Shown one piece after another: positions 54,295-61,363 of a DNA stretch of 64,000 nucleotides. The stretch spans positions 53,387 through 117,386 of the forward strand of contig JACMKX010000142.1 of NCBI GenBank assembly GCA_014379905.1. Reading direction: 5' to 3'. The notes beneath the pieces are model-generated. The model was not told the origin of the DNA. It was given only the letters and a program-made list of their open reading frames with translations, and did not search any database. The stretch comes from Ferruginibacter sp. (GTDB lineage Bacteria; Bacteroidota; Bacteroidia; Chitinophagales; Chitinophagaceae). The position numbers and the translations under genes are program-made. Position 1 is the stretch's first letter. Every line of letters begins with the position of its first letter.

Positions 54295-54687
54295 CTATTT
54301 TTTTCTTCTCCTTTCTGTTCCTCCAAAATCAATGAAGCCACCATCGGTATCATGACGCTGGATGGAAAATGTGAATAAACTGTCGTTATAAAAAAAATGA
54401 ACATCATAATTCGAATGCCTCTTTTTGTTCAGCAGTCAGCAATAATGTTATTTCTAAAAGTTTATACAGGTGGGTAATTTCGATAGTTCAAAAATTCCCA
54501 GTGCTATTAACCCGCTAAACAAAAAGGCCAGAAAAACTTCCATTCCGTTGAATTTTTCAGGCCTGGTAATCATAAAATAAAAACCTACAGCGCCAGGTAG
54601 TATCACTATAATAAACAGGCCGGCATTCCAGTATTTGTCAGAATTGGTTCTCTGTAAAATTTCTGATTTAAAATCCTGTAAAGTCAT
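54295..54687 (-). pseudogene. Small membrane-protein gene with two compensating frameshifts
   Basis: The first 73 codons (ATG at 54687) encode a two-helix membrane protein (GLFIIVILPGAVGFYFMI; VFLAFLFSGLIALGIFEL). After ELSKLP the reading frame goes to stop at 54454, yet a neighbouring frame continues as HLYKLLEITLLLTAEQKEAF (near 54405-54470). The original frame then resumes with NYDVHFFYNDSLFTFS to a stop at 54295. A one-base loss in a CCC run and a one-base gain near 54410 explain it. The intact protein would have about 130 residues. Pseudogene or assembly error. Confidence 0.6.
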
Positions 54688-54702
54688 AGAAAGATGTAAA
54701 TA

Positions 54703-55107
54703 TTATTTCCCTTTCGCTCCCAACAAACCTTTCAGCCTTGCGATGGTATTGTTCGCTTCAATCAACTGCAACTTAAGTGCGTGTAATTCCGGCTGTCCTG
54801 CTTTAAGGAGGGCTTCTGTTTCTTCATTGCTTTGTTGAAGCAACAGAATATCTTCATCCATGCGTTTATTGATGATAGCAGCTTCCTTCAATCGCTGCTT
54901 AAGGGTAAGTTCAATGGTTTCCTTGGCCTGGTAAACCGAATTGAGTTCCTTCTGAAGCGTTTCCTTTTTAAGTTTTTCACTTTCAAGGTACCCTCCGCTG
55001 CTGCGGAGTTGTTTTTGGGTTTTACTCAACCGCATATATATAATGATGGCGCCCAATAAACTACCTAGTACAAAAGCCGCAACAGCGAGATATATAGAAA
55101 CCTGCAT
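54703..55107 (-). CDS. Membrane-anchored coiled-coil protein
   Basis: A 134-residue protein with one N-terminal membrane helix (SIYLAVAAFVLGSLLGAIII) followed by an almost continuous coiled coil (residues about 40-128, many Glu/Lys/Leu heptads). It ends in RLKGLLGAKGK. The layout resembles small envelope scaffold or division-associated proteins. No family recognised. It lies 15 bases upstream of the frame-disrupted membrane gene on the same strand and was probably co-transcribed with it. Confidence 0.75.
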   Translation of the reverse strand: MQVSIYLAVAAFVLGSLLGAIIIYMRLSKTQKQLRSSGGYLESEKLKKETLQKELNSVYQAKETIELTLKQRLKEAAIINKRMDEDILLLQQSNEETEALLKAGQPELHALKLQLIEANNTIARLKGLLGAKGK

Positions 55108-55269
55108 TTAGTATCAAATAATGTGTCTGTAAAGATACGAATGCCCGCTTAAAAGGAGGGGGCTTTAGCCAAATAGGTAAAAGTCTACCAAAAAAACAGG
55201 GTTTTTCTTTAAAAATTACCACATATTGGGTATTGTTCATGCAAAAAAACTATTGTCTATTTGTATATC

Positions 55270-55400
55270 AATTTGATCGTACTCAATCAACATAGGTCCG
55301 TTTCAATCGTACCAGGCTTACTACCCTGAGAATGTAAAAATTTTTTTCTCATGCTTGAACACTCCCCCGTTCCGAATTTCCGGAATGGGTTTTTTCTTTT
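55270..55400 (+). ncRNA. Candidate small RNA or leader transcript upstream of recA
   Basis: A transcript from about 55270 would end at a Rho-independent terminator (55366-55400: CCCGTTCCG pairs with CGGAATGGG with one wobble, then a T run). The body has no clear internal stem and no ORF above 18 codons. The terminator followed by a separate recA promoter argues for a small RNA gene rather than a recA leader. Confidence 0.35.
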
Positions 55401-55510
55401 ATAGGACTTCATCTTTCTGCATGTATTCCTGAAAAATGAGGGTTAAATTCGTTTAATTATAGACCACAAAAAGGGTTCGCTAAAAATATTATCAAAAAAT
55501 ACTAAAATAG

Positions 55511-55542
55511 TTAGCGTAATTCAAAATAAAATTCTACATTTG
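55511..55542 (+). promoter_or_regulatory. recA promoter
   Basis: TTAG at 55511-55514, a 20-base spacer, and TACATTTG at 55535-55542 (exact TAnnTTTG), 50 bases before the ATG. No LexA-like palindrome was recognised. Confidence 0.5.
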
Positions 55543-55592
55543 TTTCCACTTAATTTTAAACGCAATTAGATACATCAATTAAACTTAAAAAC

Positions 55593-56594
55593 ATGAGCAA
55601 CGCAGAAAAATTAAAGGCACTGAAACTAACCATGGACAAAATTGACAAGGATTTTGGAAAAGGTTCGGTTATGATGATGAGTGATAAAGGAGTTACTGAA
55701 CAGGAATACATTTCAACAGGTTCTATAGGACTGGATGTGGCACTGGGCATTGGCGGTTTACCTAAAGGAAGAGTAGTAGAAATTTATGGCCCGGAATCTT
55801 CGGGTAAAACAACCCTGGCAATTCACGTTATTGCTGAGGCGCAAAAAAAAGGTGGCATGTGTGCCTTTATTGATGCGGAACATGCATTTGATAGTGCTTA
55901 CGCACAAAAGTTAGGTGTTGATATTGATAACTTGTTAATCTCGCAACCAGATTATGGTGAGCAGGCATTGGAAATTGCAGACAGGCTGATCCTTTCCGGC
56001 GCCCTGGATGTGGTAGTTATTGATTCCGTTGCAGCATTGGTACCAAAAGGCGAACTGGAAGGCGAAATGGGTGATAGTAAAATGGGCCTGCAGGCAAGAT
56101 TAATGAGCCAGGCGCTGAGAAAATTAACCGCTACTATCTCCAAAACAAACAGCTGCTGTATCTTCATTAACCAGTTAAGAGAAAAGATCGGTGTTATGTT
56201 TGGTAACCCGGAAACAACAACCGGTGGTAATGCATTAAAATTCTATGCTTCTGTTCGTTTAGATATCCGTCGTTTGGCACAAATAAAAGATGGCGACGAA
56301 GTGGTGGGTAATCATATTAAAGTAAAAGTGGTAAAAAATAAAGTGGCACCCCCTTTCCGCCAGGCAGAGTTTGATATTATTTATGGTGAAGGAATTTCCA
56401 AGCAGGGTGAGATTATTGATATGGGAGTAGAACTGGGCATTGTTCAAAAAAGCGGTAGCTGGTTTAGCTATAACAATGATAAATTGGGCCAGGGCCGCGA
56501 AGCTGTTAAGCAACTGATGAGCGATAATCCCGGCCTGGCTTCAGAAATAGAAGCCAAAATAAGGGAAAAGATTAAGGAAGTGCAGGGAACATAG
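55593..56594 (+). CDS. recA: Recombinase A
   Basis: A 333-residue recombinase that forms nucleoprotein filaments on single-stranded DNA for homologous repair. The Walker A motif GPESSGKTT is near residues 65-73, DAEHAFD and [22 protein letters not shown] (Walker B region) follow, and [17 protein letters not shown] is the typical loop L2 region. The C-terminus is short and slightly basic/acidic. The gene has its own promoter and terminator. Confidence 0.98.
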   Translation: MSNAEKLKALKLTMDKIDKDFGKGSVMMMSDKGVTEQEYISTGSIGLDVALGIGGLPKGRVVEIYGPESSGKTTLAIHVIAEAQKKGGMCAFIDAEHAFDSAYAQKLGVDIDNLLISQPDYGEQALEIADRLILSGALDVVVIDSVAALVPKGELEGEMGDSKMGLQARLMSQALRKLTATISKTNSCCIFINQLREKIGVMFGNPETTTGGNALKFYASVRLDIRRLAQIKDGDEVVGNHIKVKVVKNKVAPPFRQAEFDIIYGEGISKQGEIIDMGVELGIVQKSGSWFSYNNDKLGQGREAVKQLMSDNPGLASEIEAKIREKIKEVQGT

Positions 56595-56634
56595 CCTGCA
56601 CCAGAAATATTTAAGTTTGGGTTATTTAGTATGC

Positions 56635-56664
56635 ACCGTCTTTTTCTAAAGACGGTTCTTTTTT
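56635..56664 (+). terminator. Rho-independent terminator after recA
   Basis: ACCGTCTTT pairs with AAAGACGGT around a 4-base loop, followed by a T-rich tail. Confidence 0.85.
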
Positions 56665-56720
56665 ACCCTGATTTCCGGGATGCAAGATTACCTATATGAT
56701 AAACCGCTCTCCAGGAAATT

Positions 56721-56754
56721 TTTGGAATGAAACCTCTTCCTCCGTGTATTTTTG
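56721..56754 (+). promoter_or_regulatory. Promoter of the EamA transporter gene
   Basis: TTTG at 56721-56724, a 22-base spacer, and TATTTTTG at 56747-56754 (exact TAnnTTTG). A TTG codon at 56752 lies inside this box and therefore cannot be the translation start. Confidence 0.5.
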
Positions 56755-56838
56755 CCTTTGCGGCTAAAAAAAACTTCCCTAAATCATAACCACTTCTTGA
56801 ATAATGATCCTCAACTTTGCGCATCCAAAAACATTGTT

Positions 56839-57732
56839 TTGAAAACGACTACAAAAGCTCACCTGGCATTACTCGGCACGAATATTTTTTTTGCAATGAA
56901 CTATACTGCTATTAAGTATATAGTGAATGGAGGTTTTGCAAAGCCATTTGGACTTAACCTCTTCCGTGTAGGTGTAAGCTCAGTACTACTTTGGCTGTTG
57001 TTTTTTATTAAGCCTTCTAAAGTAGTAATTCAGAAAAAGGATATAGGAAGATTTTTATTGTGTGCTTTATTGGGTATCACCATTAACCAGCTATTGTTTG
57101 TAAAAGGATTATCGCTTACCTATTCCATTCATGCATCGTTGCTTATGTTAACAACACCCATTCTTATTACTATAATGGCTGCATGGATATTAAAGGAAAA
57201 ATTAACTGCTTTTAAAATAACAGGGCTTGCGCTGGGCATCGGTGGTGCAGTAATATTGATAAGTTCCGGGAAAAACTCGGGTAATGCCAACGACGTACTG
57301 TTGGGAGATATATTGGTTATATTAAACGCCATTGCGTACACATTTTATTTTATACTGGTAAAGCCATTGATGCAGCGATACAATCCCATTGCCATTATCC
57401 GCATTATATTTACCATTGGGTTTTTTATGATGTTGCCCTTTTGCTGGCAGCAATACAGTGATATAGATTTCTTCTCTTTTACGCCGCAGGCCTGGGTGGC
57501 TATATCCATTATAACTTTTACGGGAACATTTCTTGCTTACCTGTTCAATGTCTACGGCATAAAAATACTCGGAGCATCAATGGCTGGTACTTATATTTAT
57601 TCCCAGCCATTTTTTGCGGCAGCTATTGCCGTTATATTTTTAAATGAAGGCTTTACATGGATGAAAATACTGGCCGCTGCCTGCATTTTCCTCGGCGTAT
57701 ATTTAACCAATAAAAAAACAAGCAATGCCTGA
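56839..57732 (+). CDS. EamA/DMT family transporter
   Basis: A 297-residue inner-membrane protein with ten predicted helices in two EamA repeats (HLALLGTNIFFAMNYTAIKY; GDILVILNAIAYTFYFILVK), typical of drug/metabolite exporters. No ATG lies in the N-terminal region; the first helix begins right after TTG at 56839 (TTG AAA ACG ACT), which is chosen as the start because the promoter's -7 box covers the earlier TTG. Export substrate unknown. It overlaps the following GNAT gene by 8 bases, so the pair is translationally coupled. Confidence 0.85.
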   Translation: MKTTTKAHLALLGTNIFFAMNYTAIKYIVNGGFAKPFGLNLFRVGVSSVLLWLLFFIKPSKVVIQKKDIGRFLLCALLGITINQLLFVKGLSLTYSIHASLLMLTTPILITIMAAWILKEKLTAFKITGLALGIGGAVILISSGKNSGNANDVLLGDILVILNAIAYTFYFILVKPLMQRYNPIAIIRIIFTIGFFMMLPFCWQQYSDIDFFSFTPQAWVAISIITFTGTFLAYLFNVYGIKILGASMAGTYIYSQPFFAAAIAVIFLNEGFTWMKILAAACIFLGVYLTNKKTSNA

Positions 57733-58189
57733 GTTCATTCACGCACAATCAAAAGAGGACTATTCTGCCGCTGCTGAATTATTCAGGGAGTATGCCGCCT
57801 GGCTTAATATAGATCTTCGTTTTCAAAACTTTGAAGCGGAACTTCAGTCGCTTGATAAAATGTATACACTGCCCAACGGAGGAATTATTTTATGCAAAAA
57901 AGAAAGCTTATTTATCGGCTGTGTGGGTATCAGGAAAATAGATGATGAAAGTGCAGAGATGAAGAGGATGTGGGTGAAAAAAAACCAGCACGGTAAAGGA
58001 TTGGGATCTGAATTATTACACAAGGCCATCGCTCTTGCCAAAAACTGCGGTTATAAAAAAATTAAGCTGGATACATTAAATACAATGACCCCGGCTATTA
58101 GTCTATATCGAAAAAATGGATTTGTTGAAATCCCAGCCTATTATCATAACCCGGATGACAGAGCGATGTATTTCGAAAGATTACTCTGA
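57725..58189 (+). CDS. GNAT family N-acetyltransferase
   Basis: A 154-residue acetyltransferase with GCVGIRKIDDESAEMKRMWV (central beta strand), the acetyl-CoA loop KKNQHGKGLGSELLHKAI and LDTLNTMTPAISLYRKNGF at the end. Substrate unknown. Its start overlaps the end of the EamA exporter gene; such pairs sometimes modify and export the same compound, but here that is only a possibility. The 3' end overlaps the convergent SixA-like gene by 9 bases. Confidence 0.9.
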   Translation: MPEFIHAQSKEDYSAAAELFREYAAWLNIDLRFQNFEAELQSLDKMYTLPNGGIILCKKESLFIGCVGIRKIDDESAEMKRMWVKKNQHGKGLGSELLHKAIALAKNCGYKKIKLDTLNTMTPAISLYRKNGFVEIPAYYHNPDDRAMYFERLL

Positions 58190-58684
58190 TGCTGCTGACT
58201 TAGGATAATCTACGAATAAGAATTTTTTACTAGCCTGTAAAAAATCCTGCCAGCTATTTGTTTCTATTTCAATAGCAAACACAGCGCAGGTAGGCATATT
58301 GTCAATATTTACATCTTTCACCAGAGCGTTTACAAAATCAGTAATGCCGGGATTGTGAGAAAAAATGGCAGCGGATTCAAATTTGTTATCAATTGCACTT
58401 ACTACCTTATTAAATGTTTCTACAGAGGCATGGTACAAATCATCAATATAAAGTATTTCATCTTTGGGCCTGTTATATAACTTGCAAAAAGCCTGGCAGG
58501 TATTTTTAGCTCTTTTAGCCGGGCTGCTGATGAATATATCTATAATAATATTCTTATTAAGTAATCGATTAGCCATTTCGGGCGCATCTTTTTTACCACG
58601 CTCGTTGAGCGGTCGGTCAAAATCAGGTGTTGTAAAATCGCCCCAGCTACTTTTTGCATGGCGAACCATGTATAATTTTTTCAT
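58181..58684 (-). CDS. SixA-like histidine phosphatase
   Basis: A 167-residue protein of the histidine phosphatase superfamily: RHAKSSWGD near residues 8-16 (catalytic His in RHA), then DRPLNERGKKDAPEMA, ISSPAKRAKNTCQAF, and the second His in FSHNPGITDFVN. SixA removes phosphate from phosphohistidine in phosphotransfer proteins; others act on small phosphoesters. It converges on the GNAT gene with a 9-base overlap. Confidence 0.92.
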   Translation of the reverse strand: MKKLYMVRHAKSSWGDFTTPDFDRPLNERGKKDAPEMANRLLNKNIIIDIFISSPAKRAKNTCQAFCKLYNRPKDEILYIDDLYHASVETFNKVVSAIDNKFESAAIFSHNPGITDFVNALVKDVNIDNMPTCAVFAIEIETNSWQDFLQASKKFLFVDYPKSAASE

Positions 58685-58815
58685 GTCAGTTGAATTGTAT
58701 GTTGTAAATCTACTTGCTTTATTAAATTACACAATGTTTATGCCCATTCGTAAAGTAAATATCCGGAAGCTTTTAATTTTAATAAATTGTATCTTAATCT
58801 CCAATAAAATATAGC

Positions 58816-59172
58816 ATGAAAAGACTTTCATTAGCAGCAGCTGTAATTGCCTGTGCCTGTTTGTTTGCCTATTGTTCCGGCTCAAAAAAAGCAGTTGCAG
58901 CAAAACCGCCTGTTACGGCATTCACCTATGAGGGGCATATTCAAAAAATAATGACTGATAAATGCAGCCCCTGTCACATGCCAGGTAAAGGCAATAAGTT
59001 GCCATTGGACAATTTCGAAACAATAAAAACAAATATTGACGATATCATCCGTCGCATTGAACTAAATCCCGGTGAGCGTGGATACATGCCGTTCAAAAAA
59101 CCTAAACTTAGCGACACAAGTATTAATATTATCAAAACATGGAAGGCCGATGGTTTCCCAGGGGTAATATAA
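58816..59172 (+). CDS. Small c-type cytochrome-like lipoprotein
   Basis: A 118-residue lipoprotein (lipobox FAYC, Cys20) with one heme-binding motif CSPCH at residues 50-54. A possible axial Met is in GYMPFKKPKLS. The length and pattern match small diheme-less cytochrome domains found attached to membrane oxidoreductases. No partner oxidase is adjacent. The alpha/beta hydrolase gene starts 3 bases after its stop. Confidence 0.85.
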   Translation: MKRLSLAAAVIACACLFAYCSGSKKAVAAKPPVTAFTYEGHIQKIMTDKCSPCHMPGKGNKLPLDNFETIKTNIDDIIRRIELNPGERGYMPFKKPKLSDTSINIIKTWKADGFPGVI

Positions 59173-59175
59173 TTC

Positions 59176-59864
59176 ATGAAACATATTATTTTACTACACG
59201 GCGCCACCGGATCCAAAGATCAACTGGAACCTTTGGCCAAAATATTGGAAGAGAACTTTACTATTCACCTGTTTAACCTCCCCGGCCATGGTGGTGCAGC
59301 ATTTCCTGGTGCAGGATTTTCATTGGAATATTTTGCAGGGGTTGTTTTGCAATACCTCGACCATCATAAAATAAATAGCACATCGTTTTTTGGCTATAGT
59401 ATGGGGGCTATATAGCTATGCTATTTGCGCAAAAATATCCTCAGCGGGTGGAGAAGATTATTACGCTTGCCACAAAATTTTACTGGGATGAAACTGTGGC
59501 AGCCAAAGAAATCAACCTGTTGCAGCCGCAAATAATCCAGGAAAAAATTCCTGCCTTTGCGGCAGTGCTGGCCGGTAGGCATGCACCCCTTGATTGGAAA
59601 GAACAGTTACAGCATACACAAAGCCTGCTGCTGAAACTGGGTAAAAAAAATGTGCTCACTTTAAATGATTATAACGAGATTACAGCCCCATGTCTTTTAA
59701 TGTTGGGCGACAGGGATAAAATGGTAACATTGATGGAAACGGTGGATGTATTTACACAACTGCCGTACGGTTCAATGGCCGTATTGCCGGAAACGAGTCA
59801 TCCAATCGAAAAAGCAGATCTGGCATTGTTGAAAGTTTATATAGACCGGTTTCTTAAGGGATAA
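59176..59864 (+). pseudogene. Alpha/beta hydrolase gene frameshifted at the catalytic serine
   Basis: The first part (59176-59415) encodes LLHGATGSKDQLEPL and ends just after the nucleophile elbow GYSMG with a TAG. The second part resumes in another frame as YIAMLFAQKYPQRVEKI and runs to 59864, including the acid (LMLGDRDKMV) and the His (PETSHPIEKAD). One missing G in the run at 59402-59407 joins them as GYSMGGYIAML. The intact protein would have about 229 residues, MenH/YbfF-like. It could be a real mutation, phase variation, or a homopolymer sequencing error. Confidence 0.8.
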
Positions 59865-59870
59865 AATAAA

Positions 59871-59904
59871 AAAAGGGCCAGGATAGAAATCCAGCCCCGT
59901 TTTA
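59871..59904 (+). terminator. Possible terminator after the alpha/beta hydrolase
   Basis: GGGCCAGGAT pairs with ATCCAGCCC imperfectly (one bulged pair) followed by a short T tract. Confidence 0.4.
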
Positions 59905-60141
59905 AAATCCAATATCCTATGAAAAACCGAGTTGAAAGCTAACAGATGCTGTTGGCTTAATATTTTTACCAATGATGCAGGATAAAATCAGTTTGCATAA
60001 ACATCATCAGGTTATTTATTTTTGATAGATCAAATATCGCCAGAATAAACCAAAGCTTTATTATTAAATGAGCCAGCGGTTAATTCAAGTTAGTAGACGG
60101 TTGGAACGGGTAAATAGTTTAAATTCATTTAAAATATTTTT

Positions 60142-60939
60142 ATGAGAATAAGTCCGGTTTATAAAGCAATTATTATGTCAATTTGCCTTTACATTCCACT
60201 TCAATCAGCTGCCTGGGGTGTATTGGGGCACAGAATTGTAGGGCAAATTGCAGACAGCTATCTTTCTAAAGGAGCGAAAAAAGCGATAGCGGGTATATTG
60301 GGAAATGAATCGGTTGCCATGAGTAGTAACTGGCCTGACTTTATAAAATCAGACCCTGCGTATAAATATCTTTCCAACTGGCATTATGCAAATATTAAAG
60401 GAGGGTTAACACAGGAACAGGTAATTAATCTTCTTGAAAAGGATACGGCTACCAACGCCTATACAAAAATCAACTGGCTAAAATCAGAACTGAAAAGAAA
60501 AGAGATTTCTGTTACAGATAAACAAATGTACCTACGCTTACTTATTCATATAGTTGGAGACATTCACCAACCTTTGCATGTTGGCCGGCTTGATGATTTG
60601 GGTGGAAATAAAATAAAAGTGTTATGGTTAAACGATCCTTATAACCTGCACCAGATCTGGGACGAAGTGCTCATCGATTTCCAGCAATTGAGTTATACAG
60701 AATTTGCCACAGCAATAAATTATACTACCAAACAACAACGCAATACTTTACAACAACAACCTATGAGTTTTTGGTTTTGGGAAAGCTACCAAATTGCTGA
60801 ACAGGTTTATGGAGATGTAAAAGGTACAGAAGAGAAACTGGGCTACCAATACAACTTTAAGTATAAAGCTATATTGGAAGCCCAGCTATTGAAAGGAGGA
60901 GTACGCCTTGCCGGCATACTCAATGAAATTTTCGGTTAA
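60142..60939 (+). CDS. S1/P1-type zinc nuclease
   Basis: A 265-residue secreted nuclease. The signal peptide ends so that the mature protein begins with Trp (SAAWGVLGHR), as required because this Trp binds a zinc. Further ligands are in SNWHYANI and HIVGDIHQPLHVGRLDDLGGNK, and HQIWDEVLI. S1/P1 nucleases degrade single-stranded DNA and RNA, giving nutrient nucleotides. It overlaps the small membrane protein gene on the other strand by 4 bases. Confidence 0.93.
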   Translation: MRISPVYKAIIMSICLYIPLQSAAWGVLGHRIVGQIADSYLSKGAKKAIAGILGNESVAMSSNWPDFIKSDPAYKYLSNWHYANIKGGLTQEQVINLLEKDTATNAYTKINWLKSELKRKEISVTDKQMYLRLLIHIVGDIHQPLHVGRLDDLGGNKIKVLWLNDPYNLHQIWDEVLIDFQQLSYTEFATAINYTTKQQRNTLQQQPMSFWFWESYQIAEQVYGDVKGTEEKLGYQYNFKYKAILEAQLLKGGVRLAGILNEIFG

Positions 60940-61151
60940 TTATCTTTAGGCAACACCGGCCCGTATTGCAACCGGGAAGGTTTATATTTATTAGGATATA
61001 AAACATCATGCGCTGTTTCATAGCCCTCATCGGCAATATGTGCCAGGCGATTCGTTCTTTCGTCTCTTTTTTCCCGGCTCATCATATAAATAGCCAGTCC
61101 TACTGCTGCAAGTGCAGCTACTCCAATCATTGTTTTTGTAGATGTTTTCAT
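60936..61151 (-). CDS. Small single-helix membrane protein, YtxH-like
   Basis: A 71-residue protein with one N-terminal membrane helix (TMIGVAALAAVGLAIYMMS) followed by a basic/hydrophilic tail with YETAHDVLYPNKYKPSRLQYG. The layout recalls YtxH-type small proteins. Function unknown. It ends 4 bases inside the nuclease 3' end, convergent. Confidence 0.7.
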   Translation of the reverse strand: MKTSTKTMIGVAALAAVGLAIYMMSREKRDERTNRLAHIADEGYETAHDVLYPNKYKPSRLQYGPVLPKDN

Positions 61152-61363
61152 TAGCCAGTGTTTTTTTAAAAATAAGGCAGTCTGCTTTATATTTTGGTTA
61201 AGTAATGTTAAAATGGTTAAAATAGAGATGTTTTATTGTTTTTACCGAGAATAACAGCTGATTAAATATATTGAAAAATCATGCCAAATAGCAACGGGAG
61301 CAGTACGCTTCCAGGATTTTTTTTAATACTCATTCATTATCTTGGGTAACATAAAAATGCAAA

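Larger units (their letters stand above)
55108..55592. other. Intergenic region upstream of recA, with two promoters and one terminator
   Basis: These 485 bases hold no convincing gene. A promoter-like pair (TTG 55233-55235, TCTATTTG 55256-55263), an AT-rich candidate transcript (about 55270-55396) ending in a terminator hairpin, and the recA promoter (55511-55542) are seen. The longest short readings (17-18 codons) look non-coding. Confidence 0.5.

Noticed and set aside
54703..55107. Rod-shape or division scaffold identification
   Set aside because: A membrane helix with coiled coil alone is too generic to name.
56752..56839. N-terminal extension of the EamA transporter from TTG at 56752
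   Set aside because: The codon lies inside an exact -7 promoter box, so it would not be in the transcript.
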